Source: CAYRGC01 sp964423795 (GTDB taxonomy: Bacteria; Patescibacteriota; Gracilibacteria; Peribacterales; Peribacteraceae). Taken from it: a DNA stretch of 56,857 bases. The position numbers were made by a program, and so were the translations under genes. The notes below the pieces were generated by a model. The model did not search any database. It was not told where the DNA came from and saw nothing but the letters and a program-made list of their open reading frames with translations. Positions 23,080 to 30,913 of the stretch are shown piece after piece. Location: positions 1 to 56,857 of the forward strand of contig CAYRGC010000009.1 of the NCBI GenBank assembly GCA_964423795.1, in the 5' to 3' direction. Each line of letters opens with the position of its first letter. Within the stretch, counting starts at the first letter, position 1.

Positions 23080-23184
23080 CAGGTCAGGAGACCTGCCCCA
23101 AATTTTGGAGAGAACACTTTGCAGCCACGGGTCAGAAGACCCGTGCTCAAACAATATTTGCCTGGGGGCAGGTCTCCTGACCTG
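23080..23184. repeat. Three-hairpin inverted-repeat element
   Basis: CAGGTCAGGAGACCTGCCCC (23080-23099) is the exact reverse complement of the 20 bases at 23165-23184. Each arm also contains a CAGGTC/GACCTG mini-palindrome. In the middle is a perfect hairpin, CACGGGTC-AGAA-GACCCGTG (23126-23145). The element sits exactly between two convergent genes, 3 bases after one stop and 11 bases from the other. Confidence 0.85.
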
Positions 23185-23194
23185 CCGGACCAGA

Positions 23195-24317
23195 TCAATA
23201 ATCGTACAGATGCTCGATCGGGATCCCCCGCGCCCTGAAGGCGGCCAGGACGTCGGAAAGGCGCGCGACGGGAACCCGCCATCCCATGCGCGTCTTTCCC
23301 GGCTCGACGAGCGACCGCATCGCGAGAACGGGAACCGCGCCGGGGAGCTCGATGGGCTCCGCCGACGGAACGAGCGCCGTGAGGAGTATCTCGTCATTCC
23401 CCGCGATCTCCACGAACGTGGCGCCCTCCGACGCCAATCGCTCGACGTTCCTCGTGAAGGCCTCGTAGCGCGGAAGCTCGATGACGCGCCGGCCGTCGGG
23501 CAAGGTTTCCTCCGCGCCCGACCCCGCGACGGAAGAACCGCTCATGACGACGCGGATCAGGAGGTCTTCCGGGGCGTACACCGACCCCGTGCCGAATCCG
23601 ATGAGACGCGCGTACACGGCCTTGGCGGCGTATTCGAGGGTGAGGACGATTCTCCTTTCGACCTTCCGCAGGGGGGGCGACGCCGAAGGGCTCCAGCTTC
23701 CACAGTCCCGCAAGCGAGGAGCCGAAGGGGAACTCGTACCACGGAAGGGTGTGCAGGAAGGCGCCGTACTGCTCCGCGACTTCCCGGGCATAGTCGTCCT
23801 CCGTGCTGGTCTGGCCGAAGCTCAGCCATTCGAACACGCGGCCGACGCTATTCTCGTACGCGCCCTTGATCAGCTCCTCGACGGTGAAACTCGCGCCGAT
23901 CACCCCGAGCGTCAGGTGGTATCCGCCGTTGAAGGCGTAGCGCCCCTTCGTGAGACCGTACGCCCGCGCGTACGCGCACCAGTACTGGCCGGATGCGGCG
24001 ACGTACGGGAACCGGCTCGGCCGCCCGCCCTTGAGCGTCGCGGCATACTCCTCCGCGCTGTAGACGATGTACCACTCGGGAAACGTGAGGTAGGTGTTGT
24101 CCTCGTCGCGGCGGTAGCGCTCGTCGAGCACGGACCCGCCGCCGTCCGCGGGTGCGGCGGGAAGCGGGGGCATCGTCCGGCACTCGCGGTACGCGGAATA
24201 TCCGGTGACGGCGATCATGAGCGCAAGCGCTCCGCCAAAAACGACACCGATCCTCTTCCACGGCCACCGGCGGATCCGGCGGGCGATTCCGCCCATCGCG
24301 CGGCGCATCCTTCTCAT
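23195..24317 (-). pseudogene. Unrecognised membrane-anchored protein, frameshifted at a C7 run
   Basis: Two overlapping frames make one 373-residue protein if one C is removed from the seven-C run at 23671-23677 (minus strand): the join reads EPFGVAPLRKVERR. The N-terminal part has a basic stretch and one membrane helix (VVFGGALALMIAVTGYSAY), then a Trp/Tyr-rich domain (LTFPEWYIVYSAEEYAATL). The C-terminal part is alpha/beta and ends in IPIEHLYDY. I do not recognise the family. Its ATG overlaps the TGA of the hydrolase gene (24314-24317), and it is last in a three-gene operon. The homopolymer position makes a sequencing error or slippage likely; true inactivation is also possible. Confidence 0.75.
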
Positions 24318-25372
24318 CGTTTCTTCGCGAGGAAATCGAGAAGCGCCTTCGAGACGGCCTGCGGATCCTCGAGAGCGGGAATGTGGCCGCTGCCCGGGAT
24401 GGTCACGAGCGTGCTGCCCGGAATCAGCGAATGCAGCTCCTCGCCGCGGGCGGGCGGGGTGACGGCGTCCCGCTCACCCCACACGAGGAGCGTGGGCACC
24501 GAGATCACGGCGTAGAGCGACTGATCCGATGCGAAGGTCGGCTCGGTCCCGTAGAGGAACGTCAGAAGCCAGTCGCCGAGCGCGTCCGTCGCATCCTCCA
24601 CCGAGAGCGGCCGCCGGAGCATGTCGAGGCGCGCGGGAGTCACCACCTCGTCCTTCGCGATGAGCGAGCGGAGCAGCGTGCCCGTGAGCATGGGATTCGT
24701 GACGGTCGCGGCCAGGAGAGCGTTTCGCACCGGGCGGATGGAGAGGATCGCTTCGCCGATCGACCACGAAGGCTTGGGCGTATCGAAGGAAAGCGCCGCG
24801 TCCACGAGCACGAGCGAGCGGAGCCGATCGCCAATGGTGAACGCAGCGTCCATCGTGGCGCGGGCGCCGAACGAGTGCCCGACGAGCGTCACGGAATCGA
24901 GCTTCAGCGCGTCCAGCACGCCGACGATGCGTCGGGCCTGGTCAAGCGAGCCGTACGCGGGAGGATGGGGCTTCTCGGAGAAACCGAAGGGCGGAAGATC
25001 GATCGCGATCGCGTGGAACCCCTTCGCCGCGAGCGCGTCCATCTGGGGGCGCCAGATCTCGCTCCAAGCACCCGTCCCGTGGACGAAGAGCACGGCGGGC
25101 CCGGTCACGGGTCCGTCCTCCTGCACGAAGACCTCTCCCCCGTCGGTCTGCACGAAGCGTCCCGTCACCGGCGCGCTGGCCGCGCGCGGGCGCGTTTCGC
25201 GGAGTCCCGCGGAGACGCGGAATCCGGCCAGGACGAGGACGATAAAGAGCAGGACGGCAAGGACGACCGCGGTGACGAACCGATGCACGGGCTTGAGCCA
25301 GCGACGCAGCCGCGGCGGAAGCTGGATGCGCGAGGGGAGCGCCCGTCTTTTCTTCGAGTGCGTCTTTTTCAT
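24314..25372 (-). CDS. Alpha/beta hydrolase, membrane-anchored
   Basis: A 352-residue serine hydrolase. A basic N-terminus and one membrane helix (VTAVVLAVLLFIVLVLAGF) tether it. The domain then shows the oxyanion HGTGAWSEIW, nucleophile elbow GHSFG and a late catalytic His in GSGHIPALEDP. VWGERDAVTPP carries the acid region. I start it at ATG 25372, which overlaps the TGA of the DUF4383 gene (ATGA). The natural substrate is unknown; this fold includes esterases, haloalkane dehalogenases and C-C hydrolases. Confidence 0.87.
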   Translation of the reverse strand: MKKTHSKKRRALPSRIQLPPRLRRWLKPVHRFVTAVVLAVLLFIVLVLAGFRVSAGLRETRPRAASAPVTGRFVQTDGGEVFVQEDGPVTGPAVLFVHGTGAWSEIWRPQMDALAAKGFHAIAIDLPPFGFSEKPHPPAYGSLDQARRIVGVLDALKLDSVTLVGHSFGARATMDAAFTIGDRLRSLVLVDAALSFDTPKPSWSIGEAILSIRPVRNALLAATVTNPMLTGTLLRSLIAKDEVVTPARLDMLRRPLSVEDATDALGDWLLTFLYGTEPTFASDQSLYAVISVPTLLVWGERDAVTPPARGEELHSLIPGSTLVTIPGSGHIPALEDPQAVSKALLDFLAKKR

Positions 25373-25779
25373 GCGCGGGGACGGTCGAGGACGAAGCCGA
25401 GCCAGATCATCACGCCGGCGATGCCGATGTGCGGCACGTTGAGCAGCCAGTTGGTCAGGCCGAAGCTCGGGCCGCCGCCGGGCTGGGTGAAAATCGTGAA
25501 GTCGAGAAGACCGCGCTGGAGGAGCATCCCCGCGGCGGCATCGGCCATGTAGAGGACGCCGAAGAGGACGAGGAACCGCTTCGACCATCCCGGGGACTTC
25601 CACGCCGCGACGCCTCCGATGACGGCCGTGAGGAAGTGGACGACGTTATCGATCGGGTTGATCACGAAGAGTCCGAAGTTCCGGCCCTGGGCGTCGTTGA
25701 AGGTGGGTACGTTCGTGAGCACGAACACCAGCAAAAACAGGGCGGCGAACGCTCCTGCGCATTTCTGGATCGTCGTCAT
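25369..25779 (-). CDS. DUF4383 family membrane protein
   Basis: A 136-residue protein with four membrane helices. FVINPIDNVVHFLTAVIGG and the late NWLLNVPHIGIAGVMIWLGF fit DUF4383, whose members have no established function. It is first in an operon with the hydrolase and the frameshifted gene, each joined by a 4-base overlap. No clear TAnnnT box is seen at the usual distance. Confidence 0.75.
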   Translation of the reverse strand: MTTIQKCAGAFAALFLLVFVLTNVPTFNDAQGRNFGLFVINPIDNVVHFLTAVIGGVAAWKSPGWSKRFLVLFGVLYMADAAAGMLLQRGLLDFTIFTQPGGGPSFGLTNWLLNVPHIGIAGVMIWLGFVLDRPRA

Positions 25780-25988
25780 ACGTGAGGGCGGAAAGAGGCT
25801 TTCACTCTACCGAACACGGGATCGAGGAGGAATTGACCGTTTGGCGTGATTTTTGGGATGGGAATTTTGCTTCACTGGAACCACGGCTTCTGGCAAACTG
25901 CGCCGCACACGGAGAGGTCGTCCTTCGACGCGCTCAGGACAAGCTCCGTGGCCGGTTGCTCATTCGGTTGATCCGTTTCTATCCTGCT
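25780..25988. other. Gap upstream of tRNA-Ser
   Basis: About 210 bases without a gene. It contains a CCTTCGACGCGCTCAGGAC word, reminiscent of the GAGCG-type dispersed repeats, but is otherwise featureless. Confidence 0.4.
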
Positions 25989-26078
25989 GGAGAGGTCGCA
26001 TAGTGGCCTAGTGCGCACGCTTGGAAAGCGTGTATGGTCGCAAGACCATCGAGGGTTCGAATCCCTCCCTCTCCGCCA
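25989..26078 (+). tRNA. tRNA-Ser (GGA)
   Basis: A class II tRNA: acceptor GGAGAGG with CCTCTCC (25989-25995 and 26068-26074), anticodon stem CACGC/GCGTG around TTGGAAA giving anticodon GGA at 26023-26025, a long variable arm (TGGTCGCAAGACCA) and T arm GAGGG-TTCGAAT-CCCTC. The G discriminator and CCA are encoded. Its 3' end is the integration target of the adjacent island. Confidence 0.95.
26059..26078 (+). other. attL-type site (tRNA-Ser 3' end)
   Basis: The last 20 bases of the tRNA, including CCA, are repeated at the right end of the island. The tRNA remains intact after integration. Confidence 0.75.
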
Positions 26079-26222
26079 TGATGTTTTGGGCCTAATGGAC
26101 CCACATACATAGAGGAAGCTGCGGTTCGGGGGTGACCCACCTACCTATCGTTTTTAGTTCGTATTCCGATTATCCGCTCCAGCAAATTCAAGGCTGGCCT
26201 AACTCATTGAAGAAATAAGAGG

Positions 26223-26228
26223 TACAAT
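26223..26228 (+). promoter_or_regulatory. TACAAT box, 6 bases before ATG 26235
   Basis: TACAAT-CGAGCC-ATG. The same leaderless geometry is seen here within the acquired island. Confidence 0.5.
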
Positions 26229-26234
26229 CGAGCC

Positions 26235-26756
26235 ATGGATTTCACATCAAATACCTTCATTGTCGCGCAGTTTCTAGCCCTGCTTTCCACCATTGTCTCC
26301 GTGTGGAGTCAGCAATGTAAGAAAAGAGAAATGCTCTTGGTGTTTTTCATCATTGCCAATTTGCTGAATGCAGGTCAGTTTCTCCTGCTTAGTGCTTTTA
26401 CGGGAGCAGTGATGTCAATCATTGGAGCGGTACGATTCGGTGTAAACATTTTCTCCACAAACAAACTCTGGCTGATTCTCTTCCTTGCAATCAACACGGT
26501 AGCAACGTATTTCGTCTTCGAGGGATTTATCCTTTCGGGCACCTCATATCTCGCAGCGACATTCATCATTATTTCGACTTTTCTCAAATCAGATAACCTA
26601 ATGCGCGTTTCAATTATCTTCGGATCATTCGGATGGCTGGTATATGGCATCCTTGTTGCATCGCCAGTTTTTGCTATTTCCAGCGCTGCCTTTCTCGTCA
26701 GCAGCCTCATCGGATGGTACCGACATGTGCATCTTGCAAAGAAAGTGGCTGTGTAA
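26235..26756 (+). CDS. YgjV-like inner membrane protein
   Basis: A 173-residue integral membrane protein with about six hydrophobic segments. LALLSTIVSVWSQQCKKREMLL, then LLNAGQFLLLSAFTGAVMSIIG, fits the Imp-YgjV family (PF10688), of unknown function. It is the leftmost cargo gene of the island, read away from the tRNA. It ends 3 bases before the stop of the convergent hypothetical gene. Confidence 0.75.
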   Translation: MDFTSNTFIVAQFLALLSTIVSVWSQQCKKREMLLVFFIIANLLNAGQFLLLSAFTGAVMSIIGAVRFGVNIFSTNKLWLILFLAINTVATYFVFEGFILSGTSYLAATFIIISTFLKSDNLMRVSIIFGSFGWLVYGILVASPVFAISSAAFLVSSLIGWYRHVHLAKKVAV

Positions 26757-26759
26757 GCT

Positions 26760-27200
26760 TCAAGGTGCATGAGCCGACTCTTCAGATCCAATACGATACA
26801 GCAATTCAAACGTATCCCCCTTGTGTAAGATCATCTCATCCAATGCATGTGCGCCCTGCCCTGGTTCCTGTCCGTTCACCAGCGCAACGATCCCCGCTCT
26901 ATGTTCGCCGAATCTCCGTGTGATTTCCTCGTCTAATGGAGAGACCGAATCAAGAAACAGATGGCTACCAGTTCTCACGAAAGTCGGATGGAGTCCATGT
27001 TTACTGAGTACGTGCTCGATGAGCGAAAGAACATCCTCGGTGTCAGAGGTAATGCGTTCTGAGCAGATGGTGACAACTGCGTGAGTATCATCGCTTGCGT
27101 TTACTTCATGTAATGGAAATCCATTCCCCTGAATCTGCAGTGATTCGGAATGTCGAATCACCATCTTCTCTCCCCAGAGATCAAGGTGTTCTTCGACCAT
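26760..27200 (-). CDS. Hypothetical protein in the methyltransferase operon
   Basis: A 146-residue soluble protein with no family I recognise. It has a beta-rich centre (DDTHAVVTICSERITSDTED) and an acidic C-terminus. It begins 11 bases after the stop of the methyltransferase gene on the same strand, so the two are probably one unit and may act together. AT-rich composition matches the island. Confidence 0.6.
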   Translation of the reverse strand: MVEEHLDLWGEKMVIRHSESLQIQGNGFPLHEVNASDDTHAVVTICSERITSDTEDVLSLIEHVLSKHGLHPTFVRTGSHLFLDSVSPLDEEITRRFGEHRAGIVALVNGQEPGQGAHALDEMILHKGDTFELLYRIGSEESAHAP

Positions 27201-27211
27201 AGAACCTCATG

Positions 27212-28015
27212 CTACGACCGCTTTCGTGCCTTGTAAATTATTGTGTGGGGATTTTGGTTGGAGACAGGATCAAACAACGGAGCACAAGGGTTCTTGCCTT
27301 CATGGAAATGGTACGGGAACTTCTGTCCTTCCTCGTAAGAAATGCGCGAAGGATTCATCGTTTGCTGCTCAACGACCCGCTCTATCACCATGCCAGAGTC
27401 GCACAGTGCTGAAACTGCGTCCCGTACAGAATAGATGAGGACGGAGAGTGCTCCTTCACTTGTCCGCATCGTTTCATTGATGAGACGCGGATACTGAGGA
27501 TGTGCTGTGGGGTGAGAAATGCACATGACGAACGTTCCATCATCTTCAAGCGCGTCAGAAACAATCTGGATCGACTGCCGGAAGGCTTGCAGATCCGGAA
27601 GGAAATCTAATGAGTATGCGGCAAGAATTGCGTGAAATTTGTTCTTAAAGGCTGAGGCGATTTCCCTCACATCGCAGCGCTTCAGTCGCTTGTTTGCATC
27701 GGGCAAACCATGTTCGCGCAGCTTCTTTCGCGCCTTGCGAAGCATGTGTGGGGAAATATCCAAACCATGCGATTCTAAATTCATTCTGCGCAAGGCGATG
27801 ACATTTTCTCCCATGCCGCATCCGGCATCCAATACCGGAGAGCCTTCTTGAACATCCCGAAGGAGTTGCAGCGTATGTTCCCCCGATGAAAGCCAACCGT
27901 AGTGGACTTCATCGGTCGATATTTCCCATGTCCGTTCGTACTCATTGCAAACTTTTGGCGTTAGCCAATCGTATTGTGGGTTGATTCCTGAAGAGAGAAT
28001 AGGACGATGCGGCAT
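27212..28015 (-). CDS. SAM-dependent methyltransferase (class I)
   Basis: A 267-residue class I methyltransferase. Motif I is VLDAGCGMGEN near residue 62, followed by HGLDISPHMLRKARKKL (motif II), LKRCDVREIA (motif III) and AILAAYSLDFLPD (motif IV). The N-terminal YDWLTPKVCNEYERTWE is typical of small-molecule or ubiquinone-type methyltransferases. Substrate is unknown. It is island cargo, in an apparent operon with the hypothetical gene downstream. Confidence 0.85.
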   Translation of the reverse strand: MPHRPILSSGINPQYDWLTPKVCNEYERTWEISTDEVHYGWLSSGEHTLQLLRDVQEGSPVLDAGCGMGENVIALRRMNLESHGLDISPHMLRKARKKLREHGLPDANKRLKRCDVREIASAFKNKFHAILAAYSLDFLPDLQAFRQSIQIVSDALEDDGTFVMCISHPTAHPQYPRLINETMRTSEGALSVLIYSVRDAVSALCDSGMVIERVVEQQTMNPSRISYEEGQKFPYHFHEGKNPCAPLFDPVSNQNPHTIIYKARKRS

Positions 28016-28068
28016 AATTATATTACATCATATATTTGTGTTATACACAACACGCAGTGGCCGGTAGA

Positions 28069-29412
28069 TTATTCCAAGCTGATCTTTCCGTTTGCGAGAC
28101 TGAGCTGACTTTTCAGAGATCCCAGAATTTCTCTCTTCTCCTCCGCTGTCCCATTCTTCAGAACATACTTCGCATATCCCCGCACATCCATCTTCGGGAT
28201 CTTGATCGACTGATCCATGCCGAGAACATCAGCGGTAAACTTGTTCATCTTCTCCACTTCCGTCTGGAGCTTTTTCCGCATGCCCGTCTTGTCGAGATCA
28301 ATCTGGTCGATGAGATTGAGAAGCTGCGCTAGTAATTCATCCTCGCGAACATACGGCTGCTTACAATTTTGGTCGAAGCGGGAGCAGTGGTAGTACACGT
28401 ACTTCCGTATCGTGCCGTCGCGAAGTTGCTTGAACTTTTCCTCGGCGGTCACGCCATTCCCGCAGTTGCCGCACCGAAGCATCTTCGTGAAGGCAAATTC
28501 CTTCGATCCGTATCGCATCTTCGGAGCAACTGCCAGCATCGCCCGGACCTCCTCGAAGAGTTCCTGCGTGATGATCGGCTCGTGTGTTCCCTTGTACCAA
28601 TTGTCGCCGCCTTTCGGATATTCAAACATGCCATAGTAGAAGGGGTTATTGAGAATCCGATATACGCCAGAGAGCGTAATCCGTTTGTCGCCCCTCGTTT
28701 TGAAGTTTGCTTCTGTGTTCAGCCATTTCAGGAGTGTCCTGCCGCTCGCGCCTCGCTCAGCGACGAAGCGGAAAAGCTGCTTGATCGTTGGAGCACGAAT
28801 TGGGTCGATGACGATTCTTCCTTTGTTCCGGTCCAGACTCCGCTCATTCAAGTACCCGAGAGGAGCAACGCCTGGGCGCACGCCCATCTCGCACTTGTTC
28901 TTCAAGCCGCGTTTCACGTTGATCCCTCGATTGTCGTTCTCCAGCTTCGCCTGCGAGCAGAGGATCATGAGTAGGAACTTCTCGTTCGGGGAATTCGTGA
29001 ATTTCTGCCCGGTCGTTCGGATCTCCTTTAAGACTCCTTGATCCATCAGATCAACCAATGAGCCAAGATCACCTGCGTTCCTGCTGAGTCTGTCCGGTGC
29101 CCATGTCACGATTCCTGTGAATATGCCACTCCTGATGTCTGTGAGGAGCTGGCTGAAGACCGGACGCTGACCGGAATCCTTCGCTGAATGGCTCTCTCGC
29201 CGGATCTCGGCAATGTCCAGTCCGTCACGCTTCGCGACCGCCAGCATCTCCTTGATTTGGGAGTCGATGCTCAGTGCCTGCCGCTCGTCATCCTCGGAGG
29301 ATTTCCGTGCATAGAGGCAGTAGCGGATTGGCTCTGTCTCGATCTCTGTTTTATACGCTCGTTCTTCCAATATCGCCGAAGGGTTCATAGGTAAAGGGGT
29401 AAGAATGGACAT
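28069..29412 (-). CDS. Large serine recombinase (site-specific integrase)
   Basis: A 447-residue recombinase. The N-terminal catalytic domain carries the nucleophile in YARKSSEDDERQALSIDSQ near residues 34-52 and the SRNAGDLG arginine region. A recombinase domain follows (NKGRIVIDPIRAPTIKQLF, then LNNPFYYGMFEYPKGG). A zinc ribbon is visible as CGNCGNG with a later CSRFDQNC. The C-terminus is a predicted coiled coil. It should cut and exchange the att sites that bound the island. Length is in the normal range. ATG 29412 is used; ATG 29388 is possible. Confidence 0.93.
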   Translation of the reverse strand: MSILTPLPMNPSAILEERAYKTEIETEPIRYCLYARKSSEDDERQALSIDSQIKEMLAVAKRDGLDIAEIRRESHSAKDSGQRPVFSQLLTDIRSGIFTGIVTWAPDRLSRNAGDLGSLVDLMDQGVLKEIRTTGQKFTNSPNEKFLLMILCSQAKLENDNRGINVKRGLKNKCEMGVRPGVAPLGYLNERSLDRNKGRIVIDPIRAPTIKQLFRFVAERGASGRTLLKWLNTEANFKTRGDKRITLSGVYRILNNPFYYGMFEYPKGGDNWYKGTHEPIITQELFEEVRAMLAVAPKMRYGSKEFAFTKMLRCGNCGNGVTAEEKFKQLRDGTIRKYVYYHCSRFDQNCKQPYVREDELLAQLLNLIDQIDLDKTGMRKKLQTEVEKMNKFTADVLGMDQSIKIPKMDVRGYAKYVLKNGTAEEKREILGSLKSQLSLANGKISLE

Positions 29413-29457
29413 ACCAAGGAATGCCGCTACACGCTAAGGAAGGCCAGGCGAAATCGC

Positions 29458-29688
29458 ATGAAAAAGCCTCCATTTACGCTTAAAAGCTGCTATAATAGGT
29501 TCATGACATTCGGTACAGGCACTCGACTAAGGCAGATCTCTCCCATCCTTAAAAATGAGAATGCGCGTCATCAGATGATTCTGCGATGTGTCGAAAATAA
29601 CAGCGTTATCGAGGGACTACCTGCTTTCAGCAAAACAACGAAGCGAGAATGCTTACAGGAACTCAAAGAGATTGCTTCGAAGCATTGA
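29458..29688 (+). CDS. Small protein convergent with Fic, possible Fic regulator
   Basis: A 76-residue frame whose last 26 bases overlap the 3' end of the Fic gene on the other strand. It contains ENNSVIEGLPAF, close to the S/T-x-x-x-E-G/N inhibitory motif of Fic antitoxins and of the N-termini of self-inhibited Fic proteins, but with Asn in the first position. An internal ATG at 29503 is an alternative start. The short length and convergent rather than upstream position make this uncertain; it may be a remnant of a Fic N-terminal region. Confidence 0.45.
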   Translation: MKKPPFTLKSCYNRFMTFGTGTRLRQISPILKNENARHQMILRCVENNSVIEGLPAFSKTTKRECLQELKEIASKH

Positions 29689-30295
29689 GCGCCGAAGCGA
29701 TGATTGCGATCATCGGTTTGTAGTTCTGGAGCATCGCTGCTTTTGCAGCGGCAATATAGTCGTTTCGGCCGGCATCTGATGGATCGTAGATGAGAGCGAG
29801 GCGACCTGTCTGCACGGCTAGTAAATCTGTGACGAGCTTGATCGTGCGGGCGTTGCCTTCGCGAAATGGATGTATGGCGAGAAACTCTCCTTGAATGTGA
29901 CCGACCGCCTTACAAAAGAGGTCATCCGACGTGAGTGATGTTGCAGGGAACTTCGAAAGCACATCCCGTTCAAATGCGATCATTGTCTCGCCAAGGTAAT
30001 CTGGAGGCGGCCATGCAGTTCCTTCTTTGCTGATCGATACGGTTCTCCATCGACCAGCCCACTCATACAGATCGCTGAAAATGCGGCCATGAACATGTTT
30101 GATCAAGTCCGATGAAATGGGAGTGTCGGACCTCATCTCGTCGAGAAGCAATTCGTATGCTCTGGCTAAAGCCTTCTCTTCCTCGATAAAGAGCATATGC
30201 AAATCAGCGATGCCCTTCTTGTTCTTCAAGATTTTCTGCTCCGAATCCATGTATTCGTTCTCATTGCCGCCGACTGAATACCGGGATGATGCCAT
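29663..30295 (-). CDS. Fic/DOC family protein
   Basis: A 210-residue Fic domain protein. The active-site loop is HPFREGNARTIK, matching HxFx(D/E)GNxRxxR except for a Lys in place of the final Arg; the His is the catalytic base for transferring AMP or another nucleotide monophosphate to a target hydroxyl. FSDLYEWAGRWRTVSISK is the usual flap-side segment. No inhibitory S/T-x-x-x-E-G motif is seen in its own N-terminus. TATAAT lies 6 bases before the ATG. It is island cargo beside the recombinase and is probably a toxin or stress modulator. Confidence 0.88.
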   Translation of the reverse strand: MASSRYSVGGNENEYMDSEQKILKNKKGIADLHMLFIEEEKALARAYELLLDEMRSDTPISSDLIKHVHGRIFSDLYEWAGRWRTVSISKEGTAWPPPDYLGETMIAFERDVLSKFPATSLTSDDLFCKAVGHIQGEFLAIHPFREGNARTIKLVTDLLAVQTGRLALIYDPSDAGRNDYIAAAKAAMLQNYKPMIAIIASALNASKQSL

Positions 30296-30301
30296 ATACG
30301 T

Positions 30302-30307
30302 ATTATA
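30302..30307 (-). promoter_or_regulatory. TATAAT box, 6 bases before the fic ATG
   Basis: A consensus -10 on the minus strand at leaderless distance from ATG 30295. Confidence 0.55.
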
Positions 30308-30540
30308 CCGCCAGAAATAGGCAATTGCTCCTGATTGTCTTCAAATGAGACATCCCCCTGTTCTACTGTCTCATTTGTCTCATTCGGACCTCCCCCCGTA
30401 CTGTTCGGATTGTTCGGTTTACCTCCCCTCAAAACTTCCTCAATTCCTCCGAATGGGCCTCCGACCCACTCACCTCAGCCTATCGCTTTCGACCCCTCGA
30501 AAGGACTCTTACAATCTCCTCTGGGTTGGGTTCTGGACTC

Positions 30541-30890
30541 TCCCTCTCCGCCAGAGAAGATATCCCGAAACCAGATCCACGAAGTCTCTTCTCTCCGAAG
30601 GGAGGGATGAGAAGTTTACCCTGAGCGAGCCGCAGCGAGACGAAGGGAATCCCTCCCTCTCCGCCAGAGAAGATATCCCGAAACCAGATCCACGAAGTCA
30701 CTTCTCTCCGAAGGGAGGGATGAGAAGTTTACCCTGAGCGAGCCGCAGCGAGACGAAGGGGATCCCCCCCTCCCTCTCCGCCATCCGTCCGGCTGACTGC
30801 GCCGCGAGAGCCCATAACAGGCTTTTCAGCGAGGAATGAGAAGTTTATGGTGAGCGAGTCCGTCGTAGCGGACGAGACCTTTCCTCTTCG
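30541..30890. repeat. Tandem array of three tRNA-end-containing units (right end of island)
   Basis: Three units start with TCCCTCTCCGCCA at 30541, 30654 and 30771. Units 1 and 2 are nearly identical over about 113 bases, including ATATCCCGAAACCAGATCC and CCCTGAGCGAGCCGCAGCGA. Unit 3 is diverged in its first half, but keeps GAGAAGTTTA and a GTGAGCGAGTCCG stretch. The 30296-30540 gap before them is pyrimidine-rich and holds no gene I can support. Confidence 0.85.
30647..30666 (+). other. attR-type site (20-bp copy of tRNA-Ser 3' end)
   Basis: Exact copy of 26059-26078. Shorter 13-14 base matches occur at 30540-30553 and 30771-30783, so the actual crossover site among the three units is not certain. 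Confidence 0.65.
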
Positions 30891-30913
30891 CCACTTTCAC
30901 ACATCCGCCGATC

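Larger units (their letters stand above)
26059..30666. mobile_element. Integrated island at tRNA-Ser with a large serine recombinase
   Basis: A roughly 4.6-kb segment bounded by a 20-base direct repeat, GAATCCCTCCCTCTCCGCCA, at 26059-26078 (3' end of tRNA-Ser) and 30647-30666. It contains a large serine recombinase (28069-29412) and cargo: a YgjV-like protein, a hypothetical protein, a methyltransferase, and a Fic protein with a small convergent frame. Base composition is visibly more AT-rich than both flanks. It has no replication or conjugation genes, so it is an integrative but not self-transmissible element, or a remnant. Confidence 0.82.

Noticed and set aside
28069..29412. Serine recombinase as a transposon resolvase
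   Set aside because: The protein has the recombinase and zinc-ribbon domains of large serine integrases, and no transposase is nearby.
30335..30737. Pyrimidine-rich frames between the Fic gene and the island end
   Set aside because: They run through the tandem repeats, are Ser/Pro-rich and have no start signal.
30541..30890. The tandem units as a CRISPR array
   Set aside because: Units are about 113 bases and similar throughout, with no short repeat/variable spacer structure and no cas genes.
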